A program made the translations under genes and the position numbers. A stretch of 64,000 nucleotides of DNA, taken from positions 231,052-295,051 of the forward strand of contig NZ_JAGSHT010000007.1 of the NCBI RefSeq assembly GCF_019947135.1, written 5' to 3'. The notes under the pieces were generated by a model. It was not told the origin of the DNA, ran no database searches, and saw nothing but the letters and a program-made list of their open reading frames with translations. Positions within the stretch are counted from its first letter, which is position 1. Each line of letters opens with the position of its first letter. The stretch comes from Occultella gossypii (lineage in GTDB: Bacteria > Actinomycetota > Actinomycetes > Actinomycetales > Beutenbergiaceae). Below, in pieces: positions 34,071 through 42,901 of the stretch.

Positions 34071-34076
34071 ACCCTA
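34071..34076 (-). promoter_or_regulatory. -10 box (TAGGGT) for GNAT copy 2
   Basis: TAGGGT, six bases, GTG start; matches the box of copy 1. Confidence 0.45.
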
Positions 34077-34088
34077 ACGAGAGGTCAC

Positions 34089-35405
34089 TCAGACGCTGAT
34101 CACACCGAACACCTCGTCGTAGATCGCGAGCGCCTGGGCCACCTCGTCGTCGGTCACGATGCACGGCGGCACCACGTGGATCCGGTTCTCCGCGGCGAAC
34201 ACGAGCAGGCCACGGTCGGCGCACGCGGCCTTGATCGCGCCGATCGTGGCCGGCGGCACCGGGGTGCGTGCCTCGGGATCGGTGACCAGGTCGAGGGCCC
34301 AGAACACGCCCATCCCCCGCACCTCGCCGATGATCGGGTGCTTGGCGGCGAGCGCGCGCAGACCCGGCCCGAGCACGTCGGTCCCGATCCGGTTGGCGTT
34401 GGCCACGATGCCCTCGGACTCCATGGCCTGCAGGGCCGCGAGGATGGACGCCGCGGCCAACGGGTGCCCCGAGTAGGTGAGCCCACCGGGGAACACCGTG
34501 TCATCGAAGGTCTTGGTGATCGGCTCGGAGATCATCACCCCGCCGACGGGCACGTAGCCGGAGTTGACACCCTTCGCGAAGGTGACCAGGTCCGGGGCCA
34601 CGGTGCCGCCGTCGACCCCGTCCAGGGCGAGCCAGTGACCGGTGCGGCCGAACCCGGCCATGACCTCGTCCAGGATGAGCATGATGCCGTGCCGGGTGGC
34701 CAGTTCCCGGACGCCGGTGAGGTACCCGGGCGGCGGCACGATCACGCCGGCGGTGCCGGGCACGGTCTCGAGCAGGATCGCCGCGATCGAGTTCGGGCCC
34801 TCACTGAGGATGACCCGCTCGAGGTGGTGCAGGGCGCGCTCGGTCTCCTGCTCCGCGGAGTCCGACCAGAACTCCGAGCGGTACGGGAACGGCCCGAAGA
34901 AGTGCACGTGCCCGCGGGCGTACTCGTTCGGGATCCGCCGCCAGTCCCCGGTGGCGACGACGGCGGCGCCCGTGTTCCCGTGGTAGCTGCGGTAGGTGGA
35001 CAACACCTTGTCCCGTCCGGTGTGCAGGCGCGCCATCCGGATCGCGTTCTCGACGGCGTCCGCCCCCCCGTTGGTGAGGAACACCTTCGTGAAGCCCTCC
35101 GGTGCGTGCCGCAGGATCTCGGCGACGGCGCGGCCCCGCACCAGGTTCGCCGTCGGCGGCGCGATGGTGGCCAGCTCGGCGGCCTGTTCGGCGATCGCGG
35201 CGACCACCTTCGGGTGACTGTGCCCGATGTTGACGTTGACCATCTGGGAGGAGAAGTCCAGGTACTCCCGACCGGCGTGGTCCCAGAGCCGCGAGCCCTG
35301 GCCGCGGGCGATCGCGATCGGGTTCAGGTGCGCCTGCGCGGACCAGGAGTGGAAGACCTGCTTGTCCAGCGCCAATGCCTCGGCGCCGAGATCGGATTCC
35401 GTCAT
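34089..35405 (-). CDS. Class III pyridoxal-phosphate aminotransferase (beta-alanine/omega-amino acid type)
   Basis: 438 residues. The PLP site shows VFLTNGGADAVENAIRMAR, SYHGNTGAA, ILDEVMAGFGRTG (aspartate to the PLP nitrogen), and the Schiff-base lysine in DLVTFAKGVNSGYVPVGGV. Last gene of the eight-gene operon. After dihydropyrimidinase and beta-ureidopropionase, pyrimidines yield beta-alanine or beta-aminoisobutyrate, whose amino group such an enzyme would pass to pyruvate. The role is inferred from context; taurine or other omega-amines are alternatives. ATG 35405, 85 bases after the binding-protein gene. Confidence 0.9.
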   Translation of the reverse strand: MTESDLGAEALALDKQVFHSWSAQAHLNPIAIARGQGSRLWDHAGREYLDFSSQMVNVNIGHSHPKVVAAIAEQAAELATIAPPTANLVRGRAVAEILRHAPEGFTKVFLTNGGADAVENAIRMARLHTGRDKVLSTYRSYHGNTGAAVVATGDWRRIPNEYARGHVHFFGPFPYRSEFWSDSAEQETERALHHLERVILSEGPNSIAAILLETVPGTAGVIVPPPGYLTGVRELATRHGIMLILDEVMAGFGRTGHWLALDGVDGGTVAPDLVTFAKGVNSGYVPVGGVMISEPITKTFDDTVFPGGLTYSGHPLAAASILAALQAMESEGIVANANRIGTDVLGPGLRALAAKHPIIGEVRGMGVFWALDLVTDPEARTPVPPATIGAIKAACADRGLLVFAAENRIHVVPPCIVTDDEVAQALAIYDEVFGVISV

Positions 35406-35490
35406 CGATGACCTTCTGTTCTGGAGTGGGCCGTACCCGGTGAGGCTATCGCCGGGTACGGCCCGCGTGGGAGAGGTTGGCAGGTGGCCG

Positions 35491-36654
35491 CTAGTTACCG
35501 CCCTCGACCAGTTCCACCTCGATCGGCTGGAAGTCGGCGCCCATCACGTCCAGGCCCTCCGCCTCCACGTCCTCGAGCGCCTGCTCGATGTACTGCATGT
35601 CCAGCGCGGTGTCGGGCGGCGCAGTGGTGATCAGCGTGGACCCGGTCTCGTTCTGGGTCTGCAGGGCCATGTCCACGGTGTTGTCCCAGGTGGCCTGGTC
35701 CACGAGCCCGATGCCGTTCGTGGACGGCCAGATGAGCCGGTTCGTCTCGTTCGTCATCCAGAGCTGGTGGCTCTCACCGAGGGTGGACCCGGCGCTCGTG
35801 ACGATCGTGGCGGTCTCGGCCGGGTTGTCCCGCGCGTAGACCCACCCGCGGATCACCGCGCGCAGGAACGCGACGGTGGTCTCGGCGAAGCCATCCTCGT
35901 TCGCGAGCCGCTCGGTGTCCGCCCAGATGGCGTCCTGCAGCATCGCGGACCCGACCTCGTTGTAGTCGATGACGTTCAGATCCTCCGGCTGGTACAACTC
36001 ACCGGTGTCCGGGTTGAGGGTCTCGAGCACCTGCGCGTACTCGTTGTAGGTCATCGCCTGCGCGGCCTCGATGTCGCCGGAGAGGAAGCCGAGCATGTCG
36101 AAGCCCTGGGTGACGAGCTCGATGTCGTCGACGGTCAGGTCCTCCTGGGAGAGCGCGGCGAAGATCTCCCACTCGTTGCCGAAGCCCCAGGACCCGATCC
36201 GGCGGCCCTCGAAGTCGGCGATCGTCTCGATCCCGGAGTCGGCCATGGACACCTGCAGGGTCCCGGACCGCTCGAAGATCTGGGCGATGTTGGTGATGTT
36301 CGCGCCCTGCTCGATGGAGCCGAGCACCTTCGGCACCCAGGCGATCGCGTAGTCGACGTCCCCGTTGACCAGTGCGTCCTGCGGCACGATGTCGCCGCCG
36401 CTCTCGACGATCTCCACCTCGAGGCCCTCGTCGGCGAAGTAGCCCTGGTCCTGGGCGGCGAAGTAGCCCGCGAACTGGCCCTGGGTGAGCCACTGCAGCT
36501 GCAGCCGGACCTGGGTCAGCTCACCGTCGTCCCCTCCGCCGGTCGCGCCCGAGCCGGTGCCGTCGTCACCGCCGTCGTCGACGGTGCAGGCGGCCAGCAG
36601 CAGCGCCGCCGCGATCGCGCTGGCGCCGATGGCCAGTCGTCTGGAGTGCCTCAT
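35491..36654 (-). CDS. NMT1/THI5-like ABC substrate-binding lipoprotein
   Basis: 387 residues with lipobox LAAC (about residues 20-23) and an acidic Gly-rich linker. The mature part is of the NMT1/SsuA type: LQLQWLTQGQFAGYFAAQDQGYFADEGLEVEIVESGG, then DYAIAWVPKVL. This family binds pyrimidine-like rings (thiamine precursors), alkanesulfonates or similar ligands. With the neighbours, a pyrimidine or hydantoin nucleobase derivative is the best guess. ATG behind GGAAGGA. Confidence 0.92.
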   Translation of the reverse strand: MRHSRRLAIGASAIAAALLLAACTVDDGGDDGTGSGATGGGDDGELTQVRLQLQWLTQGQFAGYFAAQDQGYFADEGLEVEIVESGGDIVPQDALVNGDVDYAIAWVPKVLGSIEQGANITNIAQIFERSGTLQVSMADSGIETIADFEGRRIGSWGFGNEWEIFAALSQEDLTVDDIELVTQGFDMLGFLSGDIEAAQAMTYNEYAQVLETLNPDTGELYQPEDLNVIDYNEVGSAMLQDAIWADTERLANEDGFAETTVAFLRAVIRGWVYARDNPAETATIVTSAGSTLGESHQLWMTNETNRLIWPSTNGIGLVDQATWDNTVDMALQTQNETGSTLITTAPPDTALDMQYIEQALEDVEAEGLDVMGADFQPIEVELVEGGN

Positions 36655-36740
36655 CGTGGTTCCTTCCGGTTGGTGGTGCGGTGCGTCGGGGTGTTCGTTC
36701 CGGGGTGGCTCCTGGGTAGGGGTCGACGGCGATGGTCGCC

Positions 36741-37499
36741 TCAGGCGGGGCGGTGCCGCACCGCGAGGGTCTCGACGGCGAGCGCGGCCAGGTAGAACAG
36801 GAGGCCGAGCACGATCGAGGCGAGCACGTAGGACCAGGCGCGCGCGTAGTCGCTGCCGGCCACGGAGGCCGTGATGAAGGTGCCAAGGCCACCGCGTGGT
36901 CCGCCGAAGTACTCGGCCACGAGGGCGGCGATCACGGACAGGGAGGATGCGATCCGCAGACCGGTGAAGATGAACGGACGGGCGGTCGGAAGGGTCACGG
37001 TGCGCATCGCCTGCCACCGCGTGGCGGCATAGGCGCGCATCAGGTCGCGGTGCACGGGCCGGGTCTGGCGCAGCCCGCGCAGGGTGTTCAGGAACACCGG
37101 CACGAACACGCTGATGCCGGCCACGGCCTGCCGGGCGGACTGCACGTCCGCGCCGTACATCGTGTAGAGCACCGGCGCGAGGGCCACGATCGGGATCACG
37201 GCGAGCGCGGCGACCAGCGGCGTCGTCAGCTCGTCGAAGACCCGGATGCTCGCCGCCACGAGGGCGAACCCGATCCCGAGCAGGCTGCCCACCACGAGAC
37301 CGACGAGTGCGTTCCAGCCGGTCACCAGCGCCGCCGAGAAGAGCACCGGGATGTAGGCGAGGGTCTCGGCGAGGATGGCCGCCGGGCTCGGCAGCACGAT
37401 CTGCGGGATCGCGAGCGCCGTGACCAGGATCTGCCACGCCGCGAGCACCACGATCCCGAGGAGCACTGGTGGCAGTATCCGGCGGGCGATGACGTTCAT
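36741..37499 (-). CDS. ABC transporter permease (SsuC/TauC/ThiX type)
   Basis: 252 residues, about six membrane helices. The EAA-type loop is RAYAATRWQAMRTVTLPTARPFIFTGLRI. The ATG overlaps the ATPase stop (ATGA). One of two permeases flanking the ATPase, so the membrane part is a heterodimer with the gene at 38362-39315. Confidence 0.92.
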   Translation of the reverse strand: MNVIARRILPPVLLGIVVLAAWQILVTALAIPQIVLPSPAAILAETLAYIPVLFSAALVTGWNALVGLVVGSLLGIGFALVAASIRVFDELTTPLVAALAVIPIVALAPVLYTMYGADVQSARQAVAGISVFVPVFLNTLRGLRQTRPVHRDLMRAYAATRWQAMRTVTLPTARPFIFTGLRIASSLSVIAALVAEYFGGPRGGLGTFITASVAGSDYARAWSYVLASIVLGLLFYLAALAVETLAVRHRPA

Positions 37500-38365
37500 G
37501 TCGCCGCTCCGGTGCCGCCGGACCCGCCGCCGGTGCCCGCCACGCCGGCGCTGCCCGCGTGCAGACCCTCGCGGACCGCGGTGACCGCCTCGAAGAAGCG
37601 CGGATCCTCGCGCAGGGCGTCGGTGCGCTCCCCGACCGGCCCGAGTCCGGTGGTCACCGTGGTGGTGATCCGGCCGGGCCGAGGTGACATCACGACGACG
37701 CGGTCGGAGAGGAAGGCGGCTTCCGAGATGGAGTGCGTGACGAACACGACGGCCGCGCCGGTCTCGGCACTGATCCGCGCCAGCTCCGTCTGCATCCGCT
37801 CCCGGGTCATCTCGTCCAGGGCACCGAACGGTTCGTCCATGAGCAGCAGCCGAGGTCGCTCCGCGAGTGCCCGGGCGATCGCCACCCGCTGCTGCATGCC
37901 CCCGGAGAGCTGGTCGGGGAACCGGGCCGCGAAGTCGCTCAGGCCGACCAGTTCGAGCAGTTCCGTGGACCGGGCGCGCCGCGCGGCCCTACCCACGCCG
38001 TGCAGTTCGAGGGGCAGTTCGACGTTCGCGGCCACCGTGCGCCAGCCGAGCAGCCCGGCCTGTTGGAACGCGATGCCGTAGGCCTGGTCGAGGCGGGCCT
38101 GCGGCGCCGAGGTCCCGAACACCCGCACCTCGCCCGTGGTGGGCCGCTCGAGGTCGGCGATGATCCGCAGCAGGGTGCTCTTGCCGCATCCGGACGGTCC
38201 GATCAGGGACACGAACTCCCCGGCCGCCACCTCCAGGTCGATGCCCTTGAGGGCCTGGGTCGGGCCGTCGGAGGTGGTGAACGTCTTGTCCAGGCCGGTG
38301 ACGGCGACCGCCGGGGCGCCGGCGCCGGCACGTTCGGGCGGCGCGGTCGTCTCGATGGTGCTCAT
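37496..38365 (-). CDS. ABC transporter ATP-binding protein
   Basis: 289 residues. Walker A GPSGCGKST, Q-loop IAFQQAGLL, signature LSGGMQQRVAIARAL, Walker B LLLMDEPFGALD, H-loop VTHSISEA. SsuB/TauB-type ATPase that powers the importer. A Gly-rich C-terminal tail (AGTGGGSGGTGAAT) is dispensable-looking. ATG behind AGGAGAGGAACC. Overlaps both flanking permease genes. Confidence 0.95.
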   Translation of the reverse strand: MSTIETTAPPERAGAGAPAVAVTGLDKTFTTSDGPTQALKGIDLEVAAGEFVSLIGPSGCGKSTLLRIIADLERPTTGEVRVFGTSAPQARLDQAYGIAFQQAGLLGWRTVAANVELPLELHGVGRAARRARSTELLELVGLSDFAARFPDQLSGGMQQRVAIARALAERPRLLLMDEPFGALDEMTRERMQTELARISAETGAAVVFVTHSISEAAFLSDRVVVMSPRPGRITTTVTTGLGPVGERTDALREDPRFFEAVTAVREGLHAGSAGVAGTGGGSGGTGAAT

Positions 38366-39315
38366 GCTGGTTCCTCTCCTCGTCGGTAGCGGCGCAGCGC
38401 CAGGCCGAGCAGCGCGACTGCACCGGCGGCGAGCAGGCCGAGGCAGATGGCGCCGAAGATCGGCGCCCAGGACTTCGGTGGGTCCCCGGCCGCGGACTGC
38501 GCGAACTCGAGGATCATCCGGCCGATGCCGCCACGAAGGCCGATGGACACCTCCGCCACCACGGTGCCGATGACGGCGTTCGCGGCGGCCAGGCGCAGCG
38601 CCGGCAGCAGGTACGGCACGCTCGCCGGCAGCCGCAGCCTGATCAGGGTCTGCCACCAGGACGCGGCGTAGGAGCGCAGCAGGTCCGCGTGGATCGCGTC
38701 CGGGGACTTCAGGCCGCGCAGCGCACCGACCGCCACGGGGAAGAAGGCCAGGTAGGACGCGATGACCGCCACCGACATCCAGTTCTCCCAGGAGATCGGG
38801 CCGAGGGACAGCTTCGAGCCCCAGTTCCGTACCAGTGGTGCCAGCGCGATCAGCGGCACCGTCTGGGACAGCACCACCCAGGGCAGGATCGCGGACTCGG
38901 CGGTGCGCAGCCGCTGCATCAGCAGGGCCAGCGCCAGGCCGACCGTGACACCGATGACCCAGCTCAGCGCGGCGACCCCGAGGCTGAAGGCCGCGGCCTT
39001 GGCGGTGGCCACCCAGAGCAGGTCCGCGCCCTCGGCCCGGGTCACCGGTTCGGTCATCCGGATGGCCATGTCCCACAGGTGCGGCATCGCGATGTCCGTG
39101 GTCCGCGGCAGGATCCGCACCCCAGCCACGACGACCCCGTCGTCCGGGCCGAGGAACTTGTACGCCTCCCACAGCACGCCGACGGCCAGGACCCCGAGCA
39201 GGCCCATCAGCAGGCGCCGCGCCCGGCCGGAACCCTCCCGGGTGGGTGTGGTCAGGGCCGCCGCAGGGCCTGCGCTGTGCTCGGCGATCGCCGTGGCCGT
39301 GGTGTGCTCGCTCAT
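38362..39315 (-). CDS. ABC transporter permease (second subunit)
   Basis: 317 residues. A polar N-terminus of about 33 residues is followed by about six membrane helices. Docking loop: RSYAASWWQTLIRLRLPASVPYLLPALRL. Partner of the 36741-37499 permease. The stop overlaps the ATPase start (ATGA). Confidence 0.92.
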   Translation of the reverse strand: MSEHTTATAIAEHSAGPAAALTTPTREGSGRARRLLMGLLGVLAVGVLWEAYKFLGPDDGVVVAGVRILPRTTDIAMPHLWDMAIRMTEPVTRAEGADLLWVATAKAAAFSLGVAALSWVIGVTVGLALALLMQRLRTAESAILPWVVLSQTVPLIALAPLVRNWGSKLSLGPISWENWMSVAVIASYLAFFPVAVGALRGLKSPDAIHADLLRSYAASWWQTLIRLRLPASVPYLLPALRLAAANAVIGTVVAEVSIGLRGGIGRMILEFAQSAAGDPPKSWAPIFGAICLGLLAAGAVALLGLALRRYRRGEEPA

Positions 39316-39346
39316 CGGCGGCCCCGCCCGATCGCGACCGGTGCCC

Positions 39347-40384
39347 TCATGCGGTGGTGAAGGTGTCGATCACGTGCTCGCCGTAGGCGGCCAGCGTGGC
39401 GTCGATGGCATCGTGCTGCAGGTAGGCGCTGAACTGGTCCACACCGAGATCGGCGAGCGCCTGGAGCTTGGCGATGTGCTCGTCGGGGGTGCCGATGATG
39501 CAGAACCGTTCCACGATCTCGTCCGGCACGAACTGCGTGTGCGTGTTCCCGGCCCGGCCGTGCTCGGCGTAGTCGTAGCCCTCCCGGCCCTTGATGTAGT
39601 CGGTGAGCGCCTGCGGCACCACCCCCGCACTACCATCGCCGGCCGGCACGGCGCCGTAGCGAGCGACGATGTCGGCGACGTGGTTACCGACCATCCCACC
39701 GAACCACCGGCACTGCTCCAGCGCATGCGCCCGAGCCTCGGCGCCGCCGTCGGGCACCACGTACGCCGGCGCAGCCACGCAGAACGTGATGGCCGCGGGG
39801 TCCCGGCCCACCGCCTCGGCGGCGGCCCGGACCGCCGTGATCATCCACGACGCGATCTCCGGATCGGCCAGCTGCAGGATGAACCCGTCCCCGACCTCCC
39901 CGGCCAGGGCGAGCGCCTTCGGCCCGTACGCGGCCACCCACACTTCGAGCTCGGAGGAGGTGATCCACGGGATCCGTATCGTCGTCTCGCCAACGGTCGC
40001 CTCGCGGCCGTTCGCGAGCTCGCGGATCACCCCGACCGACTCCCGCAGGCTGGCGAGGGTGGTCGGCCTGCCGCCCTGCACCCGCACGGCCGAGTCCCCG
40101 CGCCCGATCCCGCAGATGGTGCGGTTGCCGTACATCTCGTTCAGGGTCGCGAACATCGACGCCAGGACGCTCCAGTCCCGGGTGGCCGGGTTCGTCACCA
40201 TCGGGCCGACGATCACCCGCTGCGTGCGGGCGAGCATCGCGGAGTAGATGACGAACGGTTCCTCCCAGAGCACGTGCGAGTCGAACGTCCACACGTGGGA
40301 GAAACCGGCCTCCTCCGCGGCCACGGTGAGATCGACCACGCGCGAGGCGGGCGGGTTGGTCTGCAGGACGATGCCGAGATCCAT
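39347..40384 (-). CDS. LLM-class (luciferase-like) flavin/F420-dependent oxidoreductase
   Basis: 345-residue TIM-barrel of the bacterial luciferase-like family. MDLGIVLQTNPPASRVVDLTVAAEEAGFSHVWTFDSH and the GIGRGDSAVRVQG loop resemble F420-dependent methylene-tetrahydromethanopterin reductase relatives. I recall a family of these (CPS_4043-type) found beside dihydropyrimidinase genes. It lies in the operon between the hydantoinase and the transporter, 22 and 31 bases from each. It could perform the redox step missing from this cluster. GAAGGAG precedes the ATG. Confidence 0.87.
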   Translation of the reverse strand: MDLGIVLQTNPPASRVVDLTVAAEEAGFSHVWTFDSHVLWEEPFVIYSAMLARTQRVIVGPMVTNPATRDWSVLASMFATLNEMYGNRTICGIGRGDSAVRVQGGRPTTLASLRESVGVIRELANGREATVGETTIRIPWITSSELEVWVAAYGPKALALAGEVGDGFILQLADPEIASWMITAVRAAAEAVGRDPAAITFCVAAPAYVVPDGGAEARAHALEQCRWFGGMVGNHVADIVARYGAVPAGDGSAGVVPQALTDYIKGREGYDYAEHGRAGNTHTQFVPDEIVERFCIIGTPDEHIAKLQALADLGVDQFSAYLQHDAIDATLAAYGEHVIDTFTTA

Positions 40385-40406
40385 GTGCGCTCCTTCGGGG
40401 TCGGGC

Positions 40407-41828
40407 TCAGACGAGGTACTGGGACAGGCCGCGCTTGATGTAGCGACCGTGACCCGCCCGCCCGCGGTACTCGCCGTCATCGACCACCACGGTGCCCCGG
40501 GAGAGCACCGTGTCCACGTGCCCGTCGATCTCGAACCCCTCCCACGCGGAGTAGTCCATGTTCATGTGGTGGGTCTTGCCGAGCCCGATGGACGTGTGCC
40601 CGTTCGGGTCGTAGACCACCACGTCCGCGTCCGCCCCCGGCTCGATGACGCCCTTGCGCCCGTACATGCCGAACATCCGCGCCGGGGTGGTGGACGTGAT
40701 CTCGACCCACCGCTCCAGGCTGAGCCGACCCTCGACGACGCCCTGGTAGAGCAGGTCCATCCGGTGCTCCACCGAGCCGATGCCGTTCGGGATCTTGGAG
40801 AAGTCCCCAATGCCCATGTCCTTCTGGTCCTTCATACAGAACGGGCAGTGGTCGGTGGAGACCATCTGGATGTCGTTCGTGCGAAGGCTGCGCCACATGT
40901 GGTCCTGGTGGCCCTCGGCCCGGGACCGCAGCGGTGTGGAGCAGACCCACTTGGCGCCCTCGAAACCGGGCGCACCCAGCTGCTCCTCGAGGGAGAGGTA
41001 CAGGTACTGCGGGCAGGTCTCGCCGAAGACGTTCATGCCACGGTCCCGGGCGGCGGTGATCTGCTCCACGGCCTGCTTCGCGGACACGTGCACCACGTAC
41101 AGGGGCGCGCCGGTGAGGTCGGCGATCATGATCGCCCGGTGGGTGGCCTCCTCCTCCGCCTGCCACGGGCGCGAGATCCCGTGGTAGTACGGGTCGGTCT
41201 TACCCTCGGCGATCAACTGCTGCACGAGGACGTCGATCATGGCGCCGTTCTCGGCGTGCATCATCATCATGGCGCCGTTGCTGGCGCCCTTCTGGAACGC
41301 CCGCAGAATCTGCCCGTCGTCGGAGAGGAACACGCCCTTGTAGGCCATGAACAGCTTGAAGCTGGTGACGCCCTCGTTGACGAGTTCGTCCATGGCACTC
41401 AGGGAGGAGTCCTGCACGTCGGAGAGGATCTGGTGGAAGCCGTAGTCGATGGCGCAGTTGCCGGCGGCCTTCTCGTGCCAGGCGTGGTACTGGTCCAGGA
41501 CGCCCTGGTCCGGGTACTGCACCACGAAGTCCACGATCGAGGTTGTGCCGCCCCAGGCCGCGGCGCGGGTACCGGTCTCGAACGTGTCCGAGGCGAAGGT
41601 GCCACCGAACGGCATCTCCATGTGGGTGTGCGCGTCGATGCCGCCGGGGATCACGTACTTGCCGGACGCGTCGATCACCGAGTCCACGGTGGACCGCAGG
41701 TCCGAGCCGAGCACGGTGGAACCGGGCTCGAGGAGGGCGGCGATCCGTTCGCCGTCGACGAGGACGTCGACCTCGCGCCGGCCGGTGCTGGAGACGACGG
41801 TGCCTCCGCTGATCAGGGTGGTGGCCAT
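40407..41828 (-). CDS. hydA: Dihydropyrimidinase / D-hydantoinase
   Basis: 473 residues. Opens the ring of 5,6-dihydropyrimidines or hydantoins to N-carbamoyl amino acids. The binuclear metal site is visible: HTHMEMPFGGT, carbamylated lysine in TSFKLFMAYKG, MMMHAENG, LYVVHVSAKQA and MVSTDHCPF. The N- and C-terminal beta-sandwich parts are intact. ATG behind GAGAGGAG. 23 bases after the nitrilase-type gene, whose reaction follows its own. Confidence 0.94.
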   Translation of the reverse strand: MATTLISGGTVVSSTGRREVDVLVDGERIAALLEPGSTVLGSDLRSTVDSVIDASGKYVIPGGIDAHTHMEMPFGGTFASDTFETGTRAAAWGGTTSIVDFVVQYPDQGVLDQYHAWHEKAAGNCAIDYGFHQILSDVQDSSLSAMDELVNEGVTSFKLFMAYKGVFLSDDGQILRAFQKGASNGAMMMMHAENGAMIDVLVQQLIAEGKTDPYYHGISRPWQAEEEATHRAIMIADLTGAPLYVVHVSAKQAVEQITAARDRGMNVFGETCPQYLYLSLEEQLGAPGFEGAKWVCSTPLRSRAEGHQDHMWRSLRTNDIQMVSTDHCPFCMKDQKDMGIGDFSKIPNGIGSVEHRMDLLYQGVVEGRLSLERWVEITSTTPARMFGMYGRKGVIEPGADADVVVYDPNGHTSIGLGKTHHMNMDYSAWEGFEIDGHVDTVLSRGTVVVDDGEYRGRAGHGRYIKRGLSQYLV

Positions 41829-41851
41829 GGTGTGCTCCTCTCTGATCGCGG

Positions 41852-42700
41852 TCAGGGCTTGGGGATCGAGGTGTAGGAGTCCGGGCGGCGATCCCGGTAG
41901 AACTGCCACTCGTTGCGCACCTGCCGGATCAGGCCCAGGTCGAGGTCGCGGACCACGATCTCCTCGTGCTCGGACGAACCCAGGTCGCCGATGTGGTTGC
42001 CACGGGGGTCCACGAACTGGCTGGAGCCGTAGAACGTGACGGCCAGGTCCCCGTACTCGTTGTCCTCGGTGCCCACCCGGTTCGGCGCGGCGACGAAGTA
42101 CCCGTTGGCGGCCGCCGCAGCGGGCTGCTCGATCTCCCACAGCCGGTTGGACAGCCCGGGCTTGGTGGCGTTCGGGTTGAACACGATCTGCGCGCCGTTC
42201 AGGCCGAGCTCGCGCCACCCCTCGGGGAAGTGCCGGTCGTAACAGATGTACACCCCCACGGGGCCCACCGCGGTCTTGAACACCGGGTAGCCGAGGTTGC
42301 CGGGACGGAAGTAGAACTTCTCCCAGAACTTGTCGAGGTTCGGGATGTGGTGCTTGCGGTAGGAGCCGAGGATGGCGCCGTCCGCGTCGACCACGACGGC
42401 GGTGTTGTAGTAGACGCCGGGCTGGTCCTCCTCGTAGATGGGCAGGATCATCACCAGGCCGAGCTCCTTGGCGAGGGCGGCGAAGCGCTGCACGATCGGC
42501 CCGTCCGCCGGCTCGGCGTAGTCGTAGTACTTCGGGTCCTCGGTGATGCCGAAGTACGGGCCGTAGAACAACTCCTGGAAGCAGATGATCTGCGCCCCCT
42601 GCTCCTTCGCGTCCCGGGCGAACTGCTCGTGCTTGTCGAGCATCGACTCCTTGTCCCCGGTCCAGGTCGTCTGGGTGATCGCGGCGCGTACAACGGTCAT
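41852..42700 (-). CDS. Nitrilase-superfamily amidohydrolase, probable beta-ureidopropionase
   Basis: 282 residues. The Glu-Lys-Cys triad is in CFQELFYGPYFG, YRKHHIPNL and YICYDRHFPEGWRELG, which is close to N-carbamoyl-beta-alanine/N-carbamoylputrescine amidases. It would hydrolyse the product of the dihydropyrimidinase to beta-amino acid, CO2 and ammonia. First gene of the operon; ATG at 42700 behind GGGAG. Its promoter region holds the GTGTCAC-N4-GTGACAC palindrome. Confidence 0.92.
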   Translation of the reverse strand: MTVVRAAITQTTWTGDKESMLDKHEQFARDAKEQGAQIICFQELFYGPYFGITEDPKYYDYAEPADGPIVQRFAALAKELGLVMILPIYEEDQPGVYYNTAVVVDADGAILGSYRKHHIPNLDKFWEKFYFRPGNLGYPVFKTAVGPVGVYICYDRHFPEGWRELGLNGAQIVFNPNATKPGLSNRLWEIEQPAAAAANGYFVAAPNRVGTEDNEYGDLAVTFYGSSQFVDPRGNHIGDLGSSEHEEIVVRDLDLGLIRQVRNEWQFYRDRRPDSYTSIPKP

Positions 42701-42801
42701 GCTGTGGCTCCCGTCTACCGGCGGATGTGTGCCCGATCGACCCACACCCGGCTCGTGGTTGGTCATTCTTCGGCGTGCGTGTTACGACGACGTTTCACTC
42801 G

Positions 42802-42819
42802 GTGTCACACGGGTGACAC
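42802..42819. promoter_or_regulatory. Candidate operator of the pyrimidine-catabolism operon
   Basis: Perfect 7-4-7 palindrome GTGTCAC ACGG GTGACAC, about 100 bases upstream of the first gene. No regulator gene is adjacent. Confidence 0.55.
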
Positions 42820-42901
42820 GCCCTCGTGTCCGTCCCAACGTAATCGAACGGCGGGCAGTCTGGCACCGTCTTCAACGATTGGTGCCCTACCCGGGGGCGC
42901 G

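Larger units (their letters stand above)
31995..34076. repeat. Duplicated GNAT gene unit flanking pyrE
   Basis: Two direct copies of about 0.7 kb (31995-32706 and 33354-34076), including their TAGGGT promoter boxes, lie on the minus strand on each side of pyrE. Most of the protein sequence is shared; the N-terminal 25 residues differ most. Confidence 0.75.
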
